A stretch of DNA of 64,000 bases from Roseiarcus sp963787135 (GTDB lineage Bacteria; Pseudomonadota; Alphaproteobacteria; Rhizobiales; Beijerinckiaceae), in contig CAWBBW010000042.1 of assembly GCA_963787135.1 (NCBI GenBank), positions 248,001 through 312,000 of the forward strand, read 5' to 3'. Below the pieces are notes generated by a model that was not told where the DNA came from, did no database searches, and worked only from the letters and a program-made list of their open reading frames with translations. Shown piece after piece: positions 35,011 to 43,700 of the stretch; the stretch's first letter is position 1; every line of letters starts with the position of its first letter. The translations under genes and the position numbers were made by a program.

Positions 35011-36126
35011 TCATGACAGACCGGCGTCGCGTCCGTTTGCGTCAAATGTTATGAGGCTCGCCGCCTCTCCGGAAAAGGGCGTCAGCGCCATGGGCCGCGC
35101 GAAGCCGGGCAGCACTGCGATATCGTAAAGCTCGGCCACGGCGCCGTCGATGCGCAGCCAGTCGACGCAGCCGCCGGTGTCGAGGTCGATGATCTGCACG
35201 CCGCACCAGGGCTCCGCGTCCGCCTGCCGCAGGCGCTGGTCGAGGGCCAGCCCCTCGAATCGCTTGTAGCGCGGCTTCGAGAGGCCGACGAAAGCGTATT
35301 TGTCGCGGAAGGCGAGGCCCCTGAGAAAGCCGGGGCAGAAGGCGCGCGGCGAGAATCGGCCCATGCCCTCGCCGAGGCGCTCGACCACTCCAAGCTCGCC
35401 GGTTCCCGAATTCACGAGCCAGAGCTCGCCGCGATGCATGCGCGGCGAATGGGGCATCGACAGGCCTTCGCAGACGATGGCGTTGGCCTCGACGTCGATG
35501 ACGACGCCGCCGTCGGCGCGCCGGTCGCGCCAGCCGTCGATCACATCCGACCGGCTGACCGAGGTGACATAGGCGGGCCTGCCCTTGCGCATCGCGAGCC
35601 CGTTGAGATGGCATTTGTCGCCGTCGAGCAATCCGGTGATGAACCGCGGCTTCCAGATCGGCTCGAAACTGTGTTTTGGCGACAGCGTCGCCAGGCAATT
35701 GAAGCGGGTGTTGACAAATATCGGCCGGTCGTCCGCGTCGACGCCGATGTCGTGCAGATCGAGATCGCCGGTGAGGTGGAACGTTCGGGGTACGTAGCAG
35801 GCGTCGAAGGCGTCGTTGATGCGCTCGTTCGCGGCGAGGACATTGCGGAAGCGCACGACATGCGCGCCCGACGCCAGCGTCAGCCGGCCCGGACCCTCGA
35901 CGCAGATCCCCATGGGCTTCGGCAGTCCGGACTGATGCAGATGCGCGCCCTCGCCGCCGCGGCCGAGGAAGTAAAGAATGCTCGACTGGTAGGAGGTGAA
36001 TGCGATCGAGATATCGAGGATCGCGAGGCGCGCGACAAGGCCGGGCGAAAGCGAATATTCGACGGCCTGCTCGGCGCTCGCTTGTGCGGGCTCGATGTCC
36101 TTGACGGTCTCGAGGGGCGTGTCCAT
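35011..36126 (-). CDS. TIGR03032 family protein
   Basis: A 371-residue protein of the TIGR03032 (DUF4915-like) family. Hallmarks are SYQSSILYFLG, NERINDAFDACYVPRTFHLTGDLDLHD split over consecutive strands, FNCLATLSP, DKCHLNGLA and MPHSPRMHRGELWLVNSG. The repeats of W-x-x-x and G-E-L strands suggest a beta-propeller. In other bacteria the family is sometimes encoded with large repeat or glycan-related surface proteins; here two autotransporters and a mannosyltransferase lie nearby. No function is assigned. Confidence 0.85.
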   Translation of the reverse strand: MDTPLETVKDIEPAQASAEQAVEYSLSPGLVARLAILDISIAFTSYQSSILYFLGRGGEGAHLHQSGLPKPMGICVEGPGRLTLASGAHVVRFRNVLAANERINDAFDACYVPRTFHLTGDLDLHDIGVDADDRPIFVNTRFNCLATLSPKHSFEPIWKPRFITGLLDGDKCHLNGLAMRKGRPAYVTSVSRSDVIDGWRDRRADGGVVIDVEANAIVCEGLSMPHSPRMHRGELWLVNSGTGELGVVERLGEGMGRFSPRAFCPGFLRGLAFRDKYAFVGLSKPRYKRFEGLALDQRLRQADAEPWCGVQIIDLDTGGCVDWLRIDGAVAELYDIAVLPGFARPMALTPFSGEAASLITFDANGRDAGLS

Positions 36127-36732
36127 GCCGCACTGTTACGCGTGTCGGCGCAGGGTCGGCAAGACCTTCGCGACCCCTCCCGTCCTCGGGTAAGGAGTTG
36201 TGCTTCCGGCTCGTCGGGGCCCCGAGCCGTTCGGCCTCCCGCGGGGGGCGCCATTTCCGGGCGCGGATTCAACGTTTCCAAGCCTTTGCGGCGCCATTCC
36301 CGCGCCACCCAGCTCCCGATTCGCCCCAGAGCCTGCTAACCAATTGAAATATAACGATTTTAGCAGCATGACCCGCCCAAAACCGAGGCTGTTTTCGTCG
36401 GTCCCGGTCTCGGCGTCGTTATTCCGATTTCCTTTTTCCAAGTTCTTTCAAAGGCCTGCGCGGCGGCGGGACCTCGCAGCCAAGCTTTTCGAAAGATTTG
36501 GGGGGGCCGGGTGAGCGCGCCGCTGTTTTTGCGGGCGGCATTGTAGCAAGGATCGGAGCGATCGCCCAGCATTTTGTGTTGAACAACCAGAGGGTTGCCG
36601 GCGTGTCGCCTGGCTTTGCAGGGCGACTCGAGGCGCGCTCGTCGAAAGCAGGCAGTCCTCCGCCGCCGGGTTGCCGGACGAGCCGGAAGACTGATCGGCG
36701 ACGCCCACGTCAACCTCGAACGGCCTTAGAGG
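36127..36732. other. 606-base gap with no recognised gene
   Basis: Lies between the TIGR03032 gene start and the end of the first autotransporter gene. It contains an AT-rich stretch at about 36330-36370 in which TGCTAA and TTAGCA form an inverted repeat around ATATAACG, a candidate promoter or operator for the TIGR03032 gene. An antisense 117-codon open frame at 36360-36713 has no protein-like features. Nothing else seen. Confidence 0.5.
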
Positions 36733-39700
36733 CTAGAACTGGACCTTGAGGCCCACTCTGCCGCCGGCGCTCCAGCTCTGGCCGCCGTCGATCGAATGGT
36801 CGTAGAAGGCCGAGCCGTAGAGGCTGAGGTTCTTGTTGATCGGCGCGTCCACGCCGACGTCGACCTCGCCCCATGTCCCCCCGAGCGTGCCGTCGAGCGT
36901 CACGGGGTTCAGTCCGTTGAGCGTGGCGAAGGTCGCGGACGGCGCGCTCGTGAGGAAGTCGTGCCAGAGATTGACCCGGCCCCAGAGCGTCACCGGGAGC
37001 GGGGCGGCGTTGAAGCCGCTCAGGCTGACATAGGAGAGTTTCGCACCGATCCGTCCGCGGAAGTCGTCGGTGTTTCCGAAGCTGGTCGCGCCGAAAAGGT
37101 CCGTGCCGGAGCCGATGTCGACATATTGATAGATCAGCTGTTGATAGATCAGCTGCGCCTGCGGCTCGAGCGTCCAGGACGTGGCGAAATGGTAGGGATA
37201 GCCGCCTTCCAGCGAGGCCGCGAAGGCCGAGCCCGAAACGCCGATGCCGGTCAGGGGCGTGTAGCCCTTCACATCGCCGAGCCACGTGCCCTGGAGCACG
37301 CCGTCCAGATACCAGCCCTGCGGGGCGACGTGCGTCGCGTAGGCGCCGAGCGAATAGGCGTCCATGCTGACCGAGCCGGCGTTGGCCGAGGAATAGACCT
37401 GGTCGACGCTGGCGTGTGCGTCGAGATAGCCGATATAGAGGCCGGCGTCGTCGCGCCCGCCGAACATGCTGGCTGCGCGCCAGAGATCCATGCCGGCCTG
37501 GATGCCGCCGTAGCTTGCGCTGTACTGCGGCCCCTTGCCGTTGAGGAACGGCGTCCCGAAGGAGAGGCTCGCGCTGCCGCCAGGCTGCTGCTCACCCGTT
37601 GCGCCAAGGACACGGCCCCACATCAGATATTTCTGCACCGCCTCTTCGCGCATCTGCGCGTCCGCCGCGGCTCTCTCGGCAGGCGTCATGCAGCCCTTGT
37701 GGGTCGGAAGAGCGCCCTTCTTGGTGGGCAGCGTCTCGCAGTTGACGCCGGTCATCGCGCCCGGCAGCACGACCTCTTCGCGTCCCCCGCCCATCCGCGC
37801 GTCGTAATTGTCGATCATGGCGAAGCCGAGCTGGTTCGCAAGCTCGGGCATGGCGAGATAGACCGGAACCTCGTTGCGGTAGTTCGGCAGGAGAACGACC
37901 GGGGGCTTTGGCGTTGGGGTCGGGGTGGGAGTCGGTGTGGGCGTCGGGGTCGGCGTTGGCGTCAGGGTCGATTGCAGAACCCAGTCTTCCCCGCTCGCAC
38001 CGTTGGCGACCTCGGCCAGCGTGTAGGCAAAGGCGCCCGCCGCGACCGGCTGTCCGAGGCTGAACGCGGTCGAGGTCGAGCTGCCGCTGATTGCGACGAC
38101 ATCGATGCCCTTCACCGTCTGCGCGCCGAGCCCGCCTTCGTTGAAGACCAGCAGGCTGGTCGTGCCGCTGGCGTTGCCGTTGATGATCAGCCGATCGGTC
38201 GGGGAATTGTCGCCGCCGAGTTGCGTGCCGAGCGCGACCGAGCCGCCCTGGCCGACGAAGTTAGTGTTATTGCTGCTGCTGCCGATGACGAGCTGGTTGC
38301 CGGGCACGCCGTTGTGCAGGTTGATGAGGCCGGCGTTGGTGAAGGTCTCCAATCCGTTGAACGTCGTGGTCACCGGGCTTGTGGCGCCAGGGTTGGCGGC
38401 GTTGATGACGCCGGTTGAGCTGTTGGTCACGGTGTCCGATCCGCTGCCGGGGAACTGATTCGTGCCCCCGGCGGTGTTCCAGACCCCGTTGTTGATCACG
38501 CTCGGGTCTACCGCCGCGGGCGTGGCCGTAGGCGTGGGCGGGGGCGTGGGCGTCGAGGGCAAAAAATCAACCGTACCGGTGATGGTGCCATTGTTGATGA
38601 CCGTGATCGGGCCGCCGTAGGCCCTGATCGCGAGATCGGACGAAGCGCCCGAAAGATTCTGGATCTTGCCGAAGTTGGTGATGCTGATCGGCGCGCTATT
38701 GTAAAGCGAATAAGCGGTGACGCCGGCGACCTTGCCCTGGACGAAGCCCGTCTTCGTCACCGTGATCGACGTCGAAGAGCCCGTTTGACCAAAATTGACG
38801 GCGTAGATGCCGCTGCCGGTCAGTCCCGTTACCGATCCCCCGGCTGTGATCGACAGCGCCCCCGTCGGCTCTCTCGAATCGGTTTCGCCGAACGAGGCGA
38901 AGATTCCGTGCTGGGCGCCCGTCACAGGGCCATAGGTCTTGATCGTCAGAGCCGTCGCGTATTTGTCCACGCGCGCGTAAATGCCGGAGGTCAACCGGGG
39001 GTCGGTCCCGCCCCCGGTTCCAGCCCCGGTTACGGTTCCCGTCGTGGTGATCGAGAGCGCGCCGCCCAAGGTGTAGGCGAAAATGCCGCTACTTGCGCCA
39101 TAGACATTGGCGGCCTGAATTGTGATGCCATATTTTAGACCGCGTGCTGCAATTCCGTAGGCGGAGTTGCCCCTGACCGTTCCGGTCGACGTGATCGACA
39201 TCAAGTCGTGGCCGAAGAAATTATCGGCGCCGATTCCGGTAACGGCGCCCGTCACGCTTCCCACGTCGATCGTCAGCGAAGTGCCGCGGTTATCAGCGCT
39301 GATGCCATAGGCGCCTGACCCCGTCACCATTCCAGTCGCCGTGATCGACAAGGCGCCGGAGCCATAGTTTTTTGCGTAGATTCCGTATCGTCCGCCGGAA
39401 ACGGTTGCGGTGTTGACTGTCAGGTTCCCGCCGTAATTCTTGGCGTAGATACCGGCGTTGGGAGAGACCGCGCCATTGCCGGTGACCGTTCCGGTCGTCG
39501 TGATCATCAGATCGCCGCTACCGTTGTTGATCGCGTTAATCCCCGATCCGAAGCCGGTAATCGTAGAGGTGTTGTTGTCGGTGAAAGTCAGGCTGCCAGT
39601 TGAGGCGGTCAGATCGAACGCGTCGCCTGCGCTGGTCGAAATGCTGAACGGAGAAACAGTCGTGACGCTGAGGGTCGCACTGGTCAAGGTTTGCGTTGTC

Positions 39701-39852
39701 GTCAGCGCGCCCGTGCAGGCGTATGTCCCCGGTGAACTGGGAGTGCAGAGCGCATAGGCGCGCCGGCTATAGCCGACGCAGAGCGCGCCGAGCATCGCGG
39801 TGCTCACCAGCAGCCGATGCTTCGCGTCCACTAAGGGCTTCCTGCTGGTCAT
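36733..39852 (-). CDS. Autotransporter with C-terminal beta-barrel (paralog 1)
   Basis: A 1039-residue type Va secretion protein. The signal peptide has the extended form (KHRLLVSTAMLGALCVGYSRRAYA). The passenger of about 600 residues is Gly/Thr/Ser-rich, with repeated blocks of the type ITTTGTVTG and NNGTITG forming a beta-helix. A short Thr-Pro linker (about 18 residues) leads to YRNEVPVYLAMPELANQLGF, the pre-barrel motif. The last about 280 residues form the 12-strand barrel ending in VGLKVQF with the outer-membrane C-terminal Phe. Upstream bases (GGCGGCGAATTC before ATG) match those of paralog 2. The passenger function is unknown; adhesion is likely. Confidence 0.92.
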   Translation of the reverse strand: MTSRKPLVDAKHRLLVSTAMLGALCVGYSRRAYALCTPSSPGTYACTGALTTTQTLTSATLSVTTVSPFSISTSAGDAFDLTASTGSLTFTDNNTSTITGFGSGINAINNGSGDLMITTTGTVTGNGAVSPNAGIYAKNYGGNLTVNTATVSGGRYGIYAKNYGSGALSITATGMVTGSGAYGISADNRGTSLTIDVGSVTGAVTGIGADNFFGHDLMSITSTGTVRGNSAYGIAARGLKYGITIQAANVYGASSGIFAYTLGGALSITTTGTVTGAGTGGGTDPRLTSGIYARVDKYATALTIKTYGPVTGAQHGIFASFGETDSREPTGALSITAGGSVTGLTGSGIYAVNFGQTGSSTSITVTKTGFVQGKVAGVTAYSLYNSAPISITNFGKIQNLSGASSDLAIRAYGGPITVINNGTITGTVDFLPSTPTPPPTPTATPAAVDPSVINNGVWNTAGGTNQFPGSGSDTVTNSSTGVINAANPGATSPVTTTFNGLETFTNAGLINLHNGVPGNQLVIGSSSNNTNFVGQGGSVALGTQLGGDNSPTDRLIINGNASGTTSLLVFNEGGLGAQTVKGIDVVAISGSSTSTAFSLGQPVAAGAFAYTLAEVANGASGEDWVLQSTLTPTPTPTPTPTPTPTPTPKPPVVLLPNYRNEVPVYLAMPELANQLGFAMIDNYDARMGGGREEVVLPGAMTGVNCETLPTKKGALPTHKGCMTPAERAAADAQMREEAVQKYLMWGRVLGATGEQQPGGSASLSFGTPFLNGKGPQYSASYGGIQAGMDLWRAASMFGGRDDAGLYIGYLDAHASVDQVYSSANAGSVSMDAYSLGAYATHVAPQGWYLDGVLQGTWLGDVKGYTPLTGIGVSGSAFAASLEGGYPYHFATSWTLEPQAQLIYQQLIYQYVDIGSGTDLFGATSFGNTDDFRGRIGAKLSYVSLSGFNAAPLPVTLWGRVNLWHDFLTSAPSATFATLNGLNPVTLDGTLGGTWGEVDVGVDAPINKNLSLYGSAFYDHSIDGGQSWSAGGRVGLKVQF
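37126..37155. repeat. Perfect 15-base tandem duplication inside the barrel
   Basis: TTGATAGATCAGCTG occurs twice back to back. On the coding strand it duplicates the residues QLIYQ in a barrel strand (QLIYQQLIYQYVD). Paralog 2 has a single unit (QVIYQYTQM), so this is an in-frame insertion specific to paralog 1. Confidence 0.9.
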
Positions 39853-40172
39853 GAATTCGCCGCCCCGGGGCCAAGATTCGCAACATCAGCTATCCCGCAG
39901 CGATCCGCAAAGCGCAAGCGCTCCACCGGCAGATGCGACCAGCGGGACCGAAAACTCCGGACCTGTGGCGGCTCGGACACAGAAATCGCCCTGTTTTAAT
40001 TGAGAAACATCTTGTCGGGCAGCGCATGGGCGGCGCCGTTGCGAGAACTTGGCGGGCGGACGCCGCGAACACAGGAATCGGCTTGGTATCGGCTTCCGCG
40101 TCTTTACGAACGCGATCTTTTCGCTAGATGGTACGGCGACTGGCTCTCATCTGATCAGCCGAGGTTTGTCCG
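39853..40172. other. Divergent upstream region of autotransporter 1
   Basis: 320 bases between the autotransporter start (minus strand) and a GNAT-like gene (plus strand), with no gene seen. The first 20 bases beside the autotransporter ATG match the corresponding region of paralog 2. An AT-richer patch near 39985-40015 (CCTGTTTTAATTGAGAAAC) is the most promoter-like part. Confidence 0.45.
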
Positions 40173-40724
40173 ATGGCGGACCCGCAGATCCCCCGGGGCG
40201 AGACCCGGCTTCCGATCTATCCCGAGCCTCCGGCGCCGGCGGAGTTCGGGATTGATCTGCGGCTGGGCTGGAATCGCGGCGACGCCGCCATCGCAGCCGA
40301 TGTCAAGGCGTTCTGGGAACAGTTTAATTTCCTGCCCCGCGGCGTCGACCCCGACCACCGCGTCAAAGAGGTCGTGCTCGCCGGCTACGCCGGCAACCGC
40401 CTCGTGGCGGTGTCCACCGCCGCGATCGAGCAGGTCGGGTTCCTGCGCTGCAAGATGGCGGTCTATCGCTGCGCCATAGCCCCCGATTTCCGGGGCCAGA
40501 TGATGTCGATGCTGGTTACCGCCCATTCGCTGAAGGCGCTCGAAGCCTGGTCCCGGGCCCACCCCGACGAGGGCGTCATGGGCATGCTGGCGGTGCTCGA
40601 GAACGAAACCTACAAGAAAAAGACCCACCCTCACCGGGCCCCGGAGACCAAGCTTTCGCTGGTGGCCTTCAATCCCCAGGGCCAGAAGATCGTCGTGGCG
40701 TGGTTCGATCACGCCAGAGTGTAG
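40173..40724 (+). CDS. GNAT-like acetyltransferase domain protein
   Basis: A 183-residue protein with a GNAT-like core: VSTAAIEQVGFLRCKMAVYRCAIAPDFRGQMM corresponds to strands 4-5 and the acetyl-CoA loop region, though the classic R-G-x-G-x-A/G is reduced to RGQMMS. The segment RLGWNRGDAAIAADVKAFWEQ precedes it. It stands alone between two autotransporter paralogs on the opposite strand. Its stop codon TAG lies inside a dispersed repeat (40720-40751). A real gene, but its activity is unproven. Confidence 0.7.
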   Translation: MADPQIPRGETRLPIYPEPPAPAEFGIDLRLGWNRGDAAIAADVKAFWEQFNFLPRGVDPDHRVKEVVLAGYAGNRLVAVSTAAIEQVGFLRCKMAVYRCAIAPDFRGQMMSMLVTAHSLKALEAWSRAHPDEGVMGMLAVLENETYKKKTHPHRAPETKLSLVAFNPQGQKIVVAWFDHARV

Positions 40725-40751
40725 GGCCGGGTCGGCGACACGCGCCCTACA
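40720..40751. repeat. GC-rich element with TGTAGGGC inverted ends (copy 2)
   Basis: A 32-base element bounded by TGTAGGGC (40720-40727) and GCCCTACA (40744-40751) around GGGTCGGCGACACGC. It shares both ends and the GTCGG-GAC core with the 55-base copy at 23455-23509. It supplies the stop codon of the GNAT-like gene and ends 10 bases from the autotransporter stop, so it separates two convergent genes. Confidence 0.7.
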
Positions 40752-40761
40752 AGACAAGGCT

Positions 40762-43700
40762 CTAGAACTCGACCTTGAGGCCCAGTCTGCCGCCGGCGCT
40801 CCAGCTTTGGCCGCCGTCGATCGAATGGTCGTAGAAGGCCGAGCCGTAGAGGCTGAGGCTCTTGTTGATCGGCGCGTCCACGCCGACGTCGACCTCGCCC
40901 CACGTCCCCCCGAGCGTGCCGTCGAGCGTCACCGGATTGAGTCCGTTAAGCCCGGCGAAGGTCGCCGACGGCGAGCTGTCGAGGAAGTCGTGCCAAATAT
41001 TGACCCGGCCCCAGAGCGTCACCGGGAGGGGGGCGGCGTTGAACCCGCTGAGCGCGACATAGGAGAGTTTCGCCCCGATCCGTCCGCGGAAGTCGCCGGT
41101 GTCGCCGAAGCTGGTATAGCCGAAGGCGTCCGTGCCTGAACCCATTTGCGTATATTGATAGATCACCTGCGCCTGCGGCTCGAGCGTCCAGGCGGCAGCC
41201 AAATGGAAGGGATAGCCGCCTTCCAGCGAGGCCGTCAGCGCAGAGCCCGACACGGTCATGCCGGTGATCTGGGTGTTGCCCTCGACCTGGCCGAACCACG
41301 TGCCCTGCAACACGCCGTCGAGATACCAGCCCGGCGGGGCGAAATGGGTCCAGTAGGCGCCCAGCGAATAGGCGTTCATATGGACCGTGCCGGCCTGGGC
41401 CGAGGAATAGACCTGGTCGACGGTGGCGAAGGCGTTGAGGTAGCCGATATAGAGGCCCGCGTCGTCGCGTCCGCCGTCGATGCCGATCCCGCGCCAGAGG
41501 TCGATGCCGGCCTGGAAGCCGCCGTAGCTTGCATCGTATTGCGGCCCCTTGCCGTTGAGGAATGGCGTGCCGAACGAGAGGCTCGCGCCGCCGCCCGGCT
41601 CCTGCTCGCCGGTCGCGCCGATGATGCGGCCCCACATGAGATACTTCTGGATGGCCTCTTCGCGCATCTGCGCATCCGCCGCGGCTCGCGCCTCGGGCGA
41701 CAGGCATCCCTTGTGGGTCGGTAGCGCCTGGGTCTCGCAATTGACGCCGGTCATCGGGCCCGGAAGCACGATCTCCTCGCGCCCGCCGCCCATGCGCGCA
41801 TCGTAATTGTCGACCATGGCGAAGCCGAGCTGGTTCGCGAGTTCGGGCATGGCGAGATAGACCGGATCCTCGTTGCGGTAGTTGGGCAGGCCCGTGGTCG
41901 GGGGTTTCGGCGTCGGCGTCGGCGTTGGCGTTGGCGTCGGGGTGGGAGTGGGCGTCGGAGTGGGGGTAGGAGTTGGCGTTGGCGTCGGGGTTGGTTTGGG
42001 CGTGGGTGTCGGGGTAGGCGTTGGGGTCGGGGTGGGGGTGGGCGTAGGTGTTGGTGTCGGCGTGGGAGTTGGCGTCGGCGTGGGGGTCGGGGTCGGCGTC
42101 GGCGTGGCAGTTGGTGTCGGCGTGGGCGTGGGAGTTGGTGTCGGCGTAGGCGTCGGTGTCGGGGTAGGCGTGGGGGTTGGGGTCGGCGTCGGCGTCGGTA
42201 TCGGTGTCGGCGTAGGTGTCGGCGTCGGGGTGGGCGTGGGTATGGGGGTGGGTATGATGGTCGACGTCAGATACCAATAGTTGCCGCCATCGCCGGTTTC
42301 TTCGACGAGCTGGTATTGATAGGCGCCCGCCTCGACGGGCTGACCCAAAGTGAATTCACTCTTGTTCCCGCCGTTAGCCTCGGCCACGAGAATGCCGCTC
42401 GTCAGCGCGCCGGGCCCGTTGGTATTGTAAACCAAGAGCTGGTTCGTACCGGTCGCGTTGCCGTTGATGGTCAAGAGATCGGTGGCGGAACCGTCGCCGC
42501 CGAGAAAGGTGTCGAGCGCGACCGATCCGGCACCCGATCCGACGAAATTCCCGTTGATTCGCAGCGTATCGCCAGCGAACCCGTTGTGCATCGTGAGCTG
42601 GCCCGAGTTGTTGAAGGTCGCGACGTTGAAGATCGTGCTTGCGACGGCGCTTGCGCCGGGGTTGGCGGCGACGATTGTGCCGGTGGAGCTGTTGGTGACC
42701 GTGTCCGACGCGCCGGAGAAGTTTTGTGTGGCGCCGGCGCTGTTCCAGGTTCCGTTGTTGGTCAGACTGTTCGCGCCGGTGGTCGGGGCTGAGAACGAGA
42801 CCGCGCCGGTCAGCACGCCGTTGTTGATGACTGTCGTCGCGCCAATGGTTGCCGATCCCAAGGTCGTGATCGCCGTGCTGGTCGAACTCAGCGAGCTGTT
42901 CTCGACAGTCGCCGCGCTGCCGATCGTGATCTGGGATGGCTGCGTGGAGTTCATGAGAATGGCTTCGGACACGCCCTGGACGGTCCCGTTGAGCTGCGCG
43001 GTCGTCGCGCCCGTCCCCGTATTAACGACTTCCAGGCCTATCAGGCCGCTGAGATTGTTGGCGGTGATGCCGATCGTCGACGAACTGCCGTAAGCTTTGA
43101 CGTAGAGGCCCCTGCCGGCGGTTCCGACGCCGCCGCTTCCGACGCCCGCCATCGTTCCCGTCGATGTGATCGTCAGCGTCCCGGCTTTGTTGACGATCCA
43201 CCCGCCCTGGCCCGCGCCATAGGCGTTGTTGACGCTGACGCTCGCCGTGGGCCCTTTGTTATAAACATAGACGCCCGCTTGTGTCGGCGCTGAAGCCGGC
43301 AGGGGGCTGCCGAGCGTGCCCGTCGAGGTGATGCTGAGAGCGCCGATCGTGGAAGAATTCCTGGCGAGGATGCCGAAGCCCGCGCCGTTGACGTCGCCGG
43401 CTTTGATCGTGATCCCGGCGCCGGTGCCCCCGGTGGTGGGCTGGTTGTAGCGGGCGTAGATGCCGACATTGCCCGTCGTCGTCACGGCGCCTTTGGCGTT
43501 GATATATATGCCGCCGCTTCCGTTCACGCCGGAGATGGAGTTGCTCGCCTTGATGCCGTCCCACCCTGCCGTGACCTGGCCCGTCGTGATCGAGAGGCCG
43601 CCCGCGCCCGAATTGTAGGCTGCCACGCCGTAGCCGCCGACATTGATGGTGGAGGTCGTGATCGACACCCCGCCCGTGCCGGTATTGGAGACTGTGACGC

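Noticed and set aside
36360..36713. A 117-codon minus-strand open frame in the gap after autotransporter 1
   Set aside because: No ribosome site, low-complexity Arg/Pro content and no conserved-looking segment.
41909..42252. Possible CRISPR array
   Set aside because: Units are 6 bases without spacers; it is a coding repeat.
41882..42280. Plus-strand frame encoding a (Gly-Val)n protein
   Set aside because: It is only the complement of the Thr-Pro repeat in the autotransporter and extends hardly beyond it.
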